Part shown: positions 36,031 through 47,155 of the stretch, piece after piece
Position numbering within the stretch: position 1 is the first letter of the stretch
Layout: every line of letters begins with the position of its first letter
Assembly: GCF_023159225.1 (NCBI RefSeq)
Contig: NC_063171.1
Span: forward strand, 13,128,326-13,192,325
Direction of reading: 5' to 3'
Source of the DNA: Perognathus longimembris pacificus
Taxonomy: Eukaryota; Chordata; Mammalia; Rodentia; Heteromyidae
Length of the DNA stretch: 64,000 bases
Position numbers and translations under genes: made by a program
The notes under the pieces: generated by a model
Told to the model about the DNA's origin: nothing
Seen by the model: the letters and a program-made list of their open reading frames with translations, nothing else
The model's database searches: none

Positions 36031-36240
36031 TCCATCACTGGACTTGGACTCAGGGCCTGAGTGCTGTCCCTCAGCTCTCCAGCTCAAGTCTAGCACCCTA
36101 CCACTTTGAGCCTCAAAGCGACTCATGACTCTGTTCCCAGCACTTCTGCTGGCCAACTGGACATGAAGACTCTCACAGGGACCTTTCTCTGCCTGGGCTG
36201 GCTTCGAACCGCAGATTTCAGATCAATGAGTCTTACAAGA
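36030..36240 (-). mobile_element. Composite SINE, antisense
   Basis: Antisense Geo-like end ('ggacttggactcagggcctg'), tRNA-like middle ('agcaccctaccactttgagc') and 7SL-like head ('ctgggctggcttcgaaccgc'). Confidence 0.6.
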
Positions 36241-36311
36241 GGCCACTTTACTCTTTATTAAAAGCAACAAGGTGGTCCACACAGAAGTAGTTTTCAAGCA
36301 TGCTCTTATCT

Positions 36312-39300
36312 GGAACTTATTAAGGGCCAATGCTACATCTTTACAAACGTAGGAATCACGTGTCCTTCTCTGAGGGAAACGGTTGCAAAAAACCTACAAA
36401 CAAACTGGAATGGCAATTAAACACTCATTTTGGTAGCCATAATTTTCCTTTTCTCACTTTGCAATAATCATTTAGGACAATTTTGCTTCCAAATTTCTTA
36501 CCTAGAAATGCATTCTTGATTTCCAAAGCCTTTTTACTAACCTCTGCTTTAACACTAACACTTTCACTTTTATGTGGAAAAACTCTGAAGCTTACAGGAA
36601 ATTCTGAAACCAGGTACCACCCTTTGCCTCCAGGCTGCCTGTTTTAAAAGAGCCTTTTTTTTTTTTTCCTTCAGTCCCAGTTACTGCATGAAGACCTTTG
36701 AACTCAAATGACAATTTTTCCTTTAAGCAAGAATTACAATTACAAAATTAGAAATACTTATCCATACAGCTTTCCAATAAATTAGTGAGAAACTTTAGCC
36801 TGTTTGGCCATTTCCTCCTACATACAGAGAGTTAATGAGAGTTTACTTCTATCCCCATTAGTTTTATATATATATATATATATATACTTTAAAATACTTG
36901 TCTGATTACATGTAACTTAAGATAGTTAAGAGTCTTACTATTACATCACAGTATACACATAAAATTCAGTGCCTGAATCATTAAACTGATACCCAAAACA
37001 TTGTGACAAAAGTACTTTTAACATTGTTCACCAGAATTACAAACAAAAGAAAGCCAGGCTCAGTATCTTTGCTTTTTCAATACATCCAAACTGAAAATAA
37101 CACAGGAATCAAATCACATCAGGTAAATTAACTTTTTAACCATTTTTAAAAACTTCTCCAATTCTTAGTACCTCTCAAGGGGCAGTTTTAGAAATTCCAG
37201 TCAAATCATTCATTTTTACCAACAGGTTTCCAATGTTCACCTGAAAACAAAAGAGACAAAAGAAAGGCCTCCATTAGCCAGTCCTACAAAATGGCCTATC
37301 TCCATGCTACTCCTCAGAGCTTGATGAACTGTCTTGGTGCCAGCTTGTCCTCTTCCACCATGAATGGACGCCCCTTATGGCTGTCCCACCACATGGATTC
37401 CCTCCAGGGCCTGTGTCACCACTTGGACTGGCTAAGCTGTACCTTTGCCAGATCACCCCTCTCTCATGTGGATAGGCACACAGGCCTGTCCTAGGTTTTT
37501 CCTGTCCTTTCCTATTGGACTCTTACTGAGAAACCCAAGCAGTTTTTTGTTTTTTTGTTTTTTTAACAGTGATAAACCTTTATATCCAAATTTCTGACAC
37601 TTAACCCTGATTTTTTAATTAAAGAAACATTTTTTAACTATAGTTTCTCTTTAAAACAATGTAATATTCCTTTAAATAATTTGGTAACGCCCAAACTTGA
37701 TGACCATTTGAATTAAACTCACTCAATTTTACATCATACTAACAGTCTTGAACATGTTCACACTCACACATGCACACACACACACACATACATATTCAAA
37801 AGATCTCAAAGCGTGCAAAATAAACATCGGCCATACATTTTCCAGTGGCAAGAGTTATTTTTGTCAGTCTTACTCCTGCAACATCCAAATTTTAAGACAA
37901 AACTTTTAACAAATGATTTTATCATTCTCCAGCCTCATTTCCCAGGGCTTGATAGTTTTAGCAATACATTTTAGCACACCAAATAATTTTCTGCTGAAGA
38001 AGGTTGGGTGGGGGAACTTATTAAAGGCCAATGTTACATCTTGACAAACTTGTAGGGATCATTTGTCCTCCTCTGTGGGCCTGCTGGAAATTGTTACAAA
38101 AAACCTACAGAGAAACTGGAATGGCAATTAAAGATTCTGTTAGCTATAATTCTCCTTTACTCACTTTGCAATAATCATTTAGGACAATTTTACTTCCAGA
38201 TTTCTTATCTACAAATGCATTCTTGATTTGCAAGGCCTTTTTACTAACCTCTGTTTAACACTAACACTTTAGCTCTTATCTGCATTGGAAAAACTCTGAA
38301 GCTTACAGGCACCCTGAAACAGGTACCGCCCTTTGCCTTCGGGCTGCCTGTTTTCAAAGAGCCTTTTTTATTTTTCTTTGCTTTCTTCAGTCCCAGTTAC
38401 CACATGGCATGAAGACCTTTGGAGTCAAATGACAATTTTTTCCTTAATGCAAGAATTACAATTACAAAATTAGAAATACTTATCAATTCAGTTTTCCAAT
38501 AAATTAGTGAGAAATGTTAGCCCATTTTGCCATTTCTTCCTGCATACATAGAGTTAATGAGAGTTTACTCCTATCCCTATTAGATTAATATATGTCCTTT
38601 AAAATCCAAATTACAAAAATAACACAGGAATCAAATCACATCAGGTAAATAAACTTTTTAACTATTTTAAAAAACTTTTCCAATTCTTAGTACCTCAAGG
38701 GGAAATTTTATAAATTCCAGCCAAATCATTCATTTTTACCACCAGGTTTCCAATGTTCACCTGAAAACAAAAGAGACAAAGGAGAGGCCTCCATTGGCCT
38801 GTCCTATGGAACAGCCTATCTCCATCCTACTCCTCAGAGCTTGATGAACTGTCTTGGTGCTGGCTTGTCCTCTTCCACCATGAATGGACACACCCTTTTG
38901 GCTGTCCCACCACGTGGATTCCCTCCAGGGCCTGTGCCACTACGTGGGCTGGCTAAGCTGCCCCTTTGCCAGATGACCCCTCACTCCTGAGGATGGGCAC
39001 ACAGGCCTGTCCTAGGTTTTTCCTGTGTTTTCCTATTGGACTCTGACTGAGAAACCCAAGCAGTTTTTTTTTTTTTAACAGTGATAAACCTTTACATCAA
39101 ATTTTCTGACACTTAACCCCGAATTTTTGAATAAAGAAACAATTTTTAACTCTAGTTCCTTTCTAAAACAATGTAATAATCCTTTAAAGCATTTGGTAAT
39201 GCCCGAACTTGATGACCATTTGGATTTTAAACTTAAACTCACTCAATTTTACATCATGCTAACAGGCTTGTACATGTTCACACTCACACATGCACACACA

Positions 39301-39506
39301 CACATTCAAAAAATCTTAAAGCGTGCAAAATAAACATCGGCCGTACATTTTCCAGTGGCAGGAGGTATTTTTGCCAATCTTACTCCTGAAACACTCAAAT
39401 TTTAAGACAAATGCTTTTAACAAAGCATTCTCCAGCCTCATTTTCCAGGGCTTGAGAGTTTTAACAAAACATTTTAGCACACCAAATAATTTTCTGCTGA
39501 AGAAGG
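36312..39506 (-). repeat. 1.7 kb tandem duplication in class I provirus
   Basis: Copy A is 36312-38012 and copy B is 38013-39506. Both begin 'ggaacttattaa' and share many blocks in order, including 'gagcttgatgaactgtcttg', 'acctgaaaacaaaagagaca' and 'accaaataattttctgctga'. Copy B lacks about 190 bp present in A around 36860-37090, where A has a TA microsatellite. No coding sequence is recognised in either copy. Confidence 0.9.
36866..36889. repeat. (TA)n run in duplication copy A
   Basis: About 12 units, next to the segment missing in copy B. Confidence 0.85.
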
Positions 39507-39711
39507 CTGAGTTCTTTTTGTGGACACTCACACTCTGATTGTGAGCTGTCACCTGTACATCTTTCCAATAAGCTAGACATAAATCCAAGGAGGTAGAGGG
39601 AGTCTTTCCCATTTCGTCTGTCACAGTCAGAAGATACACAAAGCAGAGAAGAACAGTCCAGACCAGCCCTATAATAATACAAGCAATTTGTTTTTCCTTT
39701 TTCTGCAACAC
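39507..39711 (-). pseudogene. gag N-terminus-like relic 2 with upstream hydrophobic segment
   Basis: On the minus strand an open frame starts at 39711 with 33 residues that include a strongly hydrophobic stretch (IACIIIGLVWTVLLCFVYLL). It continues in frame into MGKTPSTSLDLCLAYWKDV at about 39612. The latter has the look of a gammaretroviral gag start: Met-Gly, then Leu-Asp-Leu, then Trp-Lys-Asp-Val. An in-frame membrane segment ahead of gag is what glycosylated-Gag leaders show in that group. After about 33 residues of gag-like text the frame runs into the tandem duplication and loses similarity, so it is broken. Confidence 0.55.
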
Positions 39712-40116
39712 AATCTTTTCTAGTATCTGATTGGATTTACTATTTCTTTCTTTCCTAATTCACCACCGGACCTAGTCTCCTCAGTACTCAATCTCGTCCT
39801 AGGCCCTTTTGCTTTCAATTTCACTTTCTATTTTTCATCAAAGTCCAATTAATCACATCATTCAGACTAGTCCATAAAATAACAAGAGGTAAAGCAATTC
39901 CAATAAAACAGAAAAGACAATACATACAGGAACTAAATATGCCATAAACAATCTACTAATTTATAAACTGACGGCACCAACAAACACGGACAAGGTAACA
40001 AAACAGGTTGCAGGTTTGACACAAAAGAGACTGTCAGACTCACATATAATACAGAGACAGCACTGCACAGTGGGGTCACTCCCCACCACCTGCTGGTGGC
40101 TTGGGCTGACTGTTTA

Positions 40117-40359
40117 GGAATGGGGGGCCTTCCACTGGGCTAGGGTCAAGTCTAGGGGGCGAGATGGTACATTACCCATGGCTCTGGTCAGGTGTTCAAT
40201 CCAGACAGCTACAAAAAACACAACAATTACAACAACAGAAAAGGTACCAAACACAGAGGCCTGAGAAAAAGAGAAGTTACAAGTTACTAGTACAAGTTGG
40301 AGATCTCCCAAGTCAGCCCCAAACCTCCTGTGAGGGTGCAGGAGTGGACCCAAGTTCAA
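40117..40359 (-). pseudogene. gag N-terminus-like relic 1 with upstream hydrophobic segment
   Basis: An 81-codon minus-strand frame. Residues 38-53 are hydrophobic (GTFSVVVIVVFFVAVW), and Met61 begins MGNVPSRPLDLTLAQWK, a second gag-start-like sequence. The frame stops four residues later. It lies about 570 bp upstream (in the provirus direction) of relic 2, and both have the same plan of hydrophobic segment then Met-Gly start. No capsid or nucleocapsid follows. Confidence 0.55.
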
Positions 40360-40628
40360 GGTAGGCGGGTTGAGCCTCGGTGAGGAGACCCTCCCGGTAA
40401 GTGCCAGCTAAAACCGGACCGATTTGCGCCCTACAAGTATCAAGGCGGGGTTCCAGGGGTCCCCCTTTAAGGGTGAAGGGTTGTCGTATGAGCATGTCTG
40501 CTCCGACAATCCCTAAAAAAAGAAATAGAACAAGCTAGAACGGCCATCTTCAAGAGAAAATGAAAGTAAAAAACACACACATAGATAGTGAAAGGACAGG
40601 ACAAGACAAATTAACAGCGCTGTTTCTC

Positions 40629-40630
40629 AC
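40629..40630 (-). promoter_or_regulatory. Possible splice donor after the primer site
   Basis: The minus strand reads AAAG|GTGAGAA about 35 bases downstream of the primer site. It fits a donor consensus, but usage is unproven. Confidence 0.3.
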
Positions 40631-40665
40631 CTTTGGAGTCTGGGGTCTCAAGGGTCTCCGGGGCT

Positions 40666-40683
40666 ATGCTGGATGAAACCCCA
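40666..40683 (-). promoter_or_regulatory. Degenerate tRNA-Pro-type primer binding site
   Basis: The minus strand reads TGGGGTTTCATCCAGCAT two bases inside the 5' LTR. It agrees at 13 of 18 positions with the tRNA-Pro site of gammaretroviruses as I remember it. Confidence 0.65.
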
Positions 40684-40685
40684 AA

Positions 40686-41111
40686 TGTTATGCCCATGTC
40701 GTGAGGAGACCACTAAGAAGAACACCGAGAGCCAGACATTCCAAAATGCAAAAGCAAGGCTTTATTCAGGCGAGCTGCAAATCGGACCTCGTCCTACACT
40801 CCGATGCAGCGGAGGTTAGGACGAAGGCCATGAGCACAGTTTTACATGGGTATTTAAAGGAAAAAATTACAAAGTTACATAAACCAGGTGCAGGCAGGAT
40901 TGGGGTGTGAGGACAAATCTGATTGACTTGGGGCTAGGGGTTCTCTAAAAATTAGTCCTACGGCATTCCAGGGTGGTCAAAATATCTGGAACATTCCCGA
41001 ACTGGTTGGGCCATCTGGGAAATGGGTTTTTATGGCCAGTTGGTTTATTCTTAGCTTAACACAAACAACAAGATGGTTGCAGTTTCAAGCTGGAGTCGTC
41101 CTAGTCTTTCA
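40686..41111 (-). repeat. 5' LTR of class I provirus
   Basis: 426 bp, TG...CA. Contains AATAAA (minus strand, about 40760) and a TTTAAATA TATA-like box (about 40855). U3 lies at the right and ends 'ctagtctttca' before the aaga TSD. Confidence 0.85.
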
Positions 41112-41359
41112 AAGACAAGTAGTATTTTCCAAAAAAATTAGTAAGAAATTATGTATGTCATGTCCTCACTATGGCATCCAAGAAATTTTTGTTACATGAT
41201 TAGTGGTAAAACCCACAAAATAAACTTTATTATTGCGCTAATTATTTACAAGAAGAAATATACTCATTAATATCCATTATATACTTTAATGTGGTTATAG
41301 AGATCAGTAAGAATTTTATTAAACCGTGACTTGAAGATGCAGATAATTGACTTTTATGA

Positions 41360-41470
41360 AAGGTATCATTTTGTAGCTCAGGGTGCCCTCAAATTTCATC
41401 TCCTACCCTCGGTGTCTCAAGTGGTGGAAATTACCGGCATCTACCAGCATGTCTACATCATGCTGTAAAG
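41360..41470 (-). mobile_element. B1/7SL-type SINE, antisense, diverged
   Basis: 'tgtagctcagggtgccctca' then 'tcaagtggtggaaattaccg' and 'gcatctaccagcatg' keep the antisense B1 order. Confidence 0.55.
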
Positions 41471-41955
41471 AACATGTTTTAAATAGTTTTAACATGCTTT
41501 TCATAGACAGAAGTTTACATACAATAAAATCAAATATTTTATGAAGAACTGCTAACAGATGATTCGCAAATGTATATCAAGCCAATAAAAATCAAATATG
41601 TCAACTAAACAGCATGTCATTAAAATATATCAAAAGCCTGCCAGAGGAACGAATTGCCTAATTTTAAAAACAGGATGCTGTCAAACTGCAGCACAAACTT
41701 CAGGGCAAAGGACATAGCTTCCAAGATAAACAGAAAGCCCACAGATTGGGAAAAGATCTTTAGCAGCCATTCGATGGACAAAGGCCTCATATCTAAAATA
41801 TATGCAGAACTCAAAAAATTAAATTCCTTCAAAGCAAATTCTTAAAGATCAAACACCTCCCTCAACAAGTGGGCTAAAGACCTAAAAAGACACTTCTCTG
41901 AAGAGGAAATGAGAATGGCCAACAGACACATGAAAAAGTACTCTACATCACTGGA

Positions 41956-43495
41956 CATAAAACACAGTACAATAAATGTACCCAAGACCTAACGAGTGAA
42001 ACTGTAACCTCTTTGTACATCACTTTGACAATAAATAAGTATAAAAATAAAAACATGTGGAAAAAAATAAGGAGAAGAGAAAGATGAAAACTTTCCCATC
42101 TCTCTTTTTTGCCACTACGTCTGACGTCCAAGTCTTGTTCTTTAATAGTCAAACTTATTAGGTTCTAAAACTGAAATTTGCCAGCACCAGTGATGGTCCT
42201 GGAGGAAATAAACATGAGAGATTTAAATAAAATATTCAGCCTTTGGAAATCATATTTTGAAAATATAGATAACTCTGTCATTAAGTTCCACATTATTTGG
42301 TAGAGTCTGTTTGGCTAACAGATAGAATGATATTTTGGTGCAACTTTCAAACCCAGAGTAAATTTTCAGAAACCTCAAGTAGGGCATTTCCAGATTATTT
42401 CATGAGAGACAGTTACATATGTCTAATAACTTACTAGAATCAATGAATTTCGTTAAATGAATTTGAAAGGGTCGAGAAGTGCATCCACGGAATGGAGGAC
42501 ACCAAGAGATGTTCTCATGCAAAAGCAAAGGGTTTATTCGAGCAGGCTTGGGCTCACAGCATGACCGTAAACCAGTCAGCAACTGAGAGCCCCGAGCTTT
42601 TCTGAGGGTGACCTTATATAGGACTCTACTATCCGTTAGGGTAAAGCCCGCTCATTTGTAACCAATAGATTTAAAGTAACACATCGTGGTCTGCACGCAG
42701 GCAGCCAATCATTTTACACTGAGTCACATACGGGTTTACCAATCATTTTAAGGAATCCTAATTTAGGCTGGTAAGGGATACATGCCAAGCTGCATGTGTG
42801 CGCGGATTCTTGGAATGGGGAAGTGACCTTTTGGACACAATTTCCCGGGACAGGGCTGGTGCCTTTTGTTTGTTCCCTGCTTGCAGGCTGCAAGGTTTAG
42901 ATAACAGTAGATAACAGGATGTGGGTTTGTCCTCATGTCCTGGAGGGAGAGGGGCTCGGGTAACTTCCTACTCAAGGGGGTTGGTATGGCCTCTTTCAAA
43001 TTTAGTGAATGGTTATTGACATAGATATGAATAATAAATACATTTATAATGGGAAGAGAAGCATTTGGAAAATACCTTTTTAAAATGATGTATTGCAGTA
43101 ATGATGAGTAATTGTACATTAACATAGTACTGATGAGACTATACTAGCTCTATTTCAAAAAGACTTTCCTTCCTAGTCTACTTAGGTTCTTATTCCAGGA
43201 GAATACAATCTATAGGGGTTGGTCCTCCCTCTAAAAAGCAGAGGACAGATTGTCTAATACAAAATGTTTACCAGATGAGATCCCCTGAAATTTGATAAAT
43301 TTTCATATTTAACTCAAATTTAATATGAAATTGTCTTTCAGATTCATATTTAGTGTTTGTTTTATGTACTTGAACTTTTTGCCACTCAAGGCAGTTGCCT
43401 GCCTCCTTCTACCTGGTATGTAAAAAAGGAAAGATAATAAGATAAGAAAGGATAAGAAAATGTAAAAAAAAAAAATCACCCAGAAACAAACAAAC
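41956..43495 (+). mobile_element. Secondary insertion in L1: another L1 tail plus 1.4 kb flank
   Basis: It starts with a second L1 3' terminus ('gagtgaaactgtaacctctt', 'ttgacaataaataag', ending about 42050), then about 410 bp of unassigned DNA, a solo LTR, about 490 bp of unassigned DNA and a 12-base A run (43466-43478). The host L1 text 'atcactggacataaaa' before it resembles 'atcacccagaaacaaac' after it, a decayed TSD. This fits an L1 insertion carrying 3' flanking DNA (3' transduction), but other histories are possible. Confidence 0.45.
42464..42998 (-). repeat. Solo LTR, class I type, 4 bp TSD
   Basis: 535 bp with inverted ends TGAAAG...CTTTCA and a TSD aatt on both sides (42460-42463, 42999-43002). 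The minus strand has a TATA box ('gtcctatataaggtc', about 42615) and AATAAA ('tcgaataaacccttt', about 42532). Confidence 0.88.
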
Positions 43496-43682
43496 AAACA
43501 AAATGCAAATCAAAACAACATTGAGGTTACACCTCACCCCAGTAAGAATGTCCATTATTAGGAAAACTAGCATTAACAAATGCTGGAGGGGATGTGGCCA
43601 AAAGAGAACTCTACTACATTGTTAGTGGAAATGTAAATTTATTCAACCAGTCTGGAAAGCAGTACAAAGGTTCCTCAGAAGG

Positions 43683-44006
43683 TGTTAGGTCCTCTCCCTG
43701 AGGGCTCCATGTAGATGCCCCCACCTCATTAAGTCTCCACCCAGTTACCTGGGTAACCTGCAGACCTGGAGGCAGTTACCTCCCTTTTCCCTGAGGTCAC
43801 ATCCTAATCCACCTGGCCACTCCCCTTGCCCCTGCCCTAGATATAAGGTGGGGCTGGGTGGGGCTTCTCTCTTGCTCTCTCTCTCCCTTCTCTCAGGCCA
43901 TGGATCATCTCGGCCACAGGCCAGCAGTTCGGTAATAAACTTTCTCTTCTGCCTGAATACCGTGTAGCGTTCTCCTTTACTGGCTACCTATTTTAAAAAC
44001 CTAACA
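43683..44006 (+). repeat. Solo LTR, 324 bp, 5 bp TSD
   Basis: TGTTAGG...CCTAACA with exact 5 bp TSD gaagg (43678-43682 and 44007-44011). Contains 'agatataaggtggg' (TATA-like) and 'ggtaataaactttc' (AATAAA). It interrupts L1 ORF2. The same family supplies the fragment split at 31.5 and 34.6 kb. Confidence 0.92.
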
Positions 44007-44875
44007 GAAGGCTAAACATAGAGCTCAGCTACAACCCAGCAGCCCCACTTTTGGGCATCTACCCAAAAGAATGCAAGCAAGCCACTAACAAAAAAAAATG
44101 TCCATCACAGCTCAATAAGTCCCTGCTGAAATATAGAACCAGCCCAGTTGCCCCTCAGTAGATGAGTGGATCAGGAAAATGTGGTACATATACACAATGG
44201 AATTCTATGCCTCTATAAGAAAGAATGACATTGCCCCATTCATAAGGAAATGGAAGGACTTGGGAAAAATTTTACTAAGTGAAGTGAGCAAGACCCAAAG
44301 AAACATGGACTCTATGATTTCCCTCATAGAGAATAATTAGTACATGTTTAGGCTAGTCATAGTAAAAGATCACAATAGCTATGCCCTTATGAACACATAA
44401 GATGATGTTCAGTGATATGAACTCCACATTATGGAAACAAGTGTTATATCATTGTTGTAATTATTTTCAACATTCCATGTGAAACCGTACCTTTTTGTTT
44501 GTTTCTCTCATGTTCCCTTCCTGTGTTTGTAATCCCATTATCACTATATCTCATCTGAGTACCCTGGATATTGTACACACATATATGAGAACTAGGGAAG
44601 GGAAAAGGAATATGAAAATCTAGAGACAAAGGATAAAAGACAAACAATTCAAAAAGCAATATTTACAAAAACATTTTGTATGAATCAACTGCATAACTCA
44701 TGGGGGAAAAGGAAAGGGGGAGGAGGGAGGCAGGGGGAAAATGAGGGAGGAGGTAACAAGTTGAACAAGAAATATACTGACAGCTTTACAAATGAAACTG
44801 TAACCTCTCTCTACTTCACTTTCACAGTAAAGGAAAATTAAATTAATTAATTAATTAATAAAAAAATAAAAACAG

Positions 44876-45104
44876 GATGCTGGGGACCCATGGCTCGTGT
44901 TTGTGCTTTTCACTACTTAGAGGCTGAGTTGTGAGATGGCAGTTGGGAGTTATTCTGGGCAGGAAAGACTGTGGGACTCATCTCCAGGCAACTACCAAAA
45001 AAGCCAGAAGCAGAGCTTTGGCAGAAGGGGTTGAGAGCTAGTTTTGTCTAACAAAGCTTGAGAATAGTCCATGAGTTTCAACCCCAAGTCTGGCACAAGA
45101 AAAG
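44876..45104 (+). mobile_element. Composite SINE
   Basis: Head 'acccatggctcgtgtttgtg', 'tacttagaggctgagttgtg'; tRNA-like 'agagctttggcagaaggggt'; tail 'ttcaaccccaagtctggcac'. Confidence 0.6.
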
Positions 45105-45209
45105 AAAGGGAGAAAGGAAGAAAGAAGTAAGGAACAAAGGAACAAAAGAAAGGAAGGAAGGAAGGAAGGAAGGAAAGAAAGAAAGAAAGAAAGAAACAAA
45201 CAAACAAAC

Positions 45210-45298
<89 letters not shown>

Positions 45299-45302
45299 AA
45301 AC
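45105..45302. repeat. (GAAA)n / (GGAA)n purine microsatellite
   Basis: Nearly 200 bp of GAAA, GGAA and CAAA units extending from the SINE tail. The long charged or Phe-rich frames here are artefacts of the repeat. Confidence 0.95.
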
Positions 45303-45350
45303 CCAGAAATAAAAACGTAATCTGGAATAAAAAATTCCTTCAACACAATC

Positions 45351-45400
45351 TATATGTCTATCTATATCTCTATCTCTGTCTATCTATCTATCTATCATTT
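45351..45400. repeat. (TCTA)n microsatellite
   Basis: Imperfect TCTA/TCTG units. Confidence 0.85.
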
Positions 45401-45401
45401 G

Positions 45402-45474
45402 TTACTAGAGATCAAACTCAGGACATTGTACTTGCTAGGTGATCTCTTTGACATTGCGCTACATTCCAGCCCCA
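45402..45474 (-). mobile_element. ID-like SINE monomer, antisense
   Basis: 'gagatcaaactcaggacatt', 'gtacttgctaggtgatctct', 'gctacattccagcccc'. Confidence 0.65.
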
Positions 45475-45507
45475 ATAGTTCTTTTAATAATGTAAAATTT
45501 ACCACAA

Positions 45508-45712
45508 AAACTAGGTACTAGTGGCTTATAACTGTACGCATCCCAGCTTCATAAGAGGTGGAGAAATGGATTATGACTTGAAACATTCTTTCAAGTACTC
45601 ATCTCTAAAATAACTTGCAAGAAGCAGAGCTGAAGATATGGTCAAGTGATATAGCACCTGACTAGCGAGATCAAGGTTCTGAATTAAAATCTTATTACAA
45701 TTATCATCTATG
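45508..45712 (+). mobile_element. Composite SINE, diverged
   Basis: Head 'tagtggcttataactgtacg', 'cttcataagaggtggag'; tRNA-like 'gatatggtcaagtgatatag', 'ggttctgaattaaaatctt'. Confidence 0.55.
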
Positions 45713-46931
45713 AATGAATACCTAAGTCCATTTTAAACTCAAAACATTGTACCTTCTTCATGTTATGTAATTTATAAACTATGAAAAGTCCAAAATAAGA
45801 TGTTTGCTCAATTCCATAACAGAGGATATTAGCTCATAAAAATAACTTAAGAATATATCTTGTCTACTTATTTCCCTTTAGAAAATATTAAGTCATACTG
45901 AAGTCATTTTATAAAGTATATAAAAAATTTTAAATAAAGATTATCTGTATAATGTTTTAGTGATAATAGATATCAAGAAAGGAAAACATGGACAGAACCT
46001 ACAATTATCTAGGAATGAAATTTTTAAAAAGAGGTAAAAAAAAACTTCTACAATGAGATCTTGAAAGAAAGTAAACATGACACAAAAATGATGGAAATAA
46101 ACCCTGTGTTCTTAGAAAGGAGGACTTGATATTTGTAAATGTCTATGTTGCCTATAGAAATTTAAATTTTCCATTTGATTCTAATAATAATTCAAGTACT
46201 CTTCATGACTGAACCTCAAAAAAAAAAAAAAAAAAAAAGAAAGGGGGCAAAATGTGTGGAACTCCAAGTCAGTCTACAGAGACACCACCATCTTAGCCAA
46301 AAGGATTTTTAATTAAAAGGAAATAGTGGAAATATTAAACTATCTGATATGAAAATATCCTCCCAAACTATAGTAATAAAATTGTGGGACATGGGAATAA
46401 GTTCAAGCATAGTAACCAAAGGAACCAAATAAAGATCTTAAAAGTAAGCCCAATGATATCTATAGCCCAGTGTTTTTTGGCCAAGTTAAGAACATTCATT
46501 GGAGAAAGTACATTCTTTTCAGTAAGCATACTGAGAAATTGGGTATCCAAATGTAGAAGAGTAAAATAGTCTCCTTTCCTTAACAATTACAAAAATTACT
46601 TCAAAATGTATTAATGACTTAAATGTAAAAACCTAAAACTATAAAACTATGAGAAAATATATATAAAGGAGAAATCCTTCATGAATAAAGTAGGAAAAAC
46701 AATTTGAGAAAAAGAAATAACAGAAATAAGCAGAAGTATATAAAAACAGGTTTACATCAAATTCAAATTCAGAGTTTAGATATAGCAATACATATAAAAT
46801 AAGAGAAAATATTTATAAACAAAATGCTAATACTAAAAACATATGAGTAACAACAAATAGTTCTATAGAAAAACAACCTAATTGAGCAATTGAGCAACCT
46901 AAGTGAGCAATGAAACTAAATTGATATTCCT

Positions 46932-47155
46932 CAGAGCTGGGAATATGGCATAGAGGCTAGAGTGCTTGCTTCATATACATGAAGCCCTGGGTTTGATTCC
47001 CCAGCACCACACACATAGAAAATGGCCAGAAGTGGTGCTATGGCTCAAGTGGCAGTGCTAGCCTTGAGCAAAAAGAAGCCAGGGACAATGCTCAGGCCCT
47101 GAGTCCAAGGGCCACGACTGCCAAAATGAATGAATGAATGAATGAATGAATATGT
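46932..47155 (+). mobile_element. IDL-Geo SINE, perfect TSD
   Basis: Dimer ending in an (ATGA)n tail. The 14 bp aaattgatattcct is found at 46918-46931 and 47156-47169. Confidence 0.95.

Larger units (their letters stand above)
30512..41111 (-). mobile_element. Class I (gammaretrovirus-like, VL30-like) provirus
   Basis: A minus-strand provirus. Related LTR sequence lies at 30512-30753 and 40686-41111, and a 4 bp TSD aaga (30508-30511 and 41112-41115) marks the outer ends, as expected for class I elements. A degenerate tRNA-Pro-type primer site lies two bases inside the 5' LTR. Internal sequence has gag-start relics but no pol or env that I could recognise, like the VL30 class of defective rodent retroelements (my inference). 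A 1.7 kb tandem duplication and a 3 kb nested insertion account for much of its length. It is a broken, non-coding relic. Confidence 0.78.
41681..44867 (+). mobile_element. L1 insertion with 15 bp TSD, interrupted twice
   Basis: Plus-strand L1 ORF2 text begins at 41681 ('tcaaactgcagcacaaactt') and runs to about 41955. It resumes at about 43503 ('atgcaaatcaaaacaacatt') exactly where L1 should continue, then goes through the ORF2 end and 3' UTR to 44867. The 15 bp aaaaacaggatgctg stands on both sides (41666-41680 and 44868-44882), so all of this is one 5'-truncated insertion. The 41956-43495 block and the LTR at 43683-44006 interrupt it. ORF2 has stops; the element is dead. Confidence 0.85.

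Noticed and set aside
45038..45346. Long Phe/Leu/Ser and Lys/Arg frames near 45 kb
   Set aside because: They are translations of the GAAA/GGAA microsatellite on either strand.
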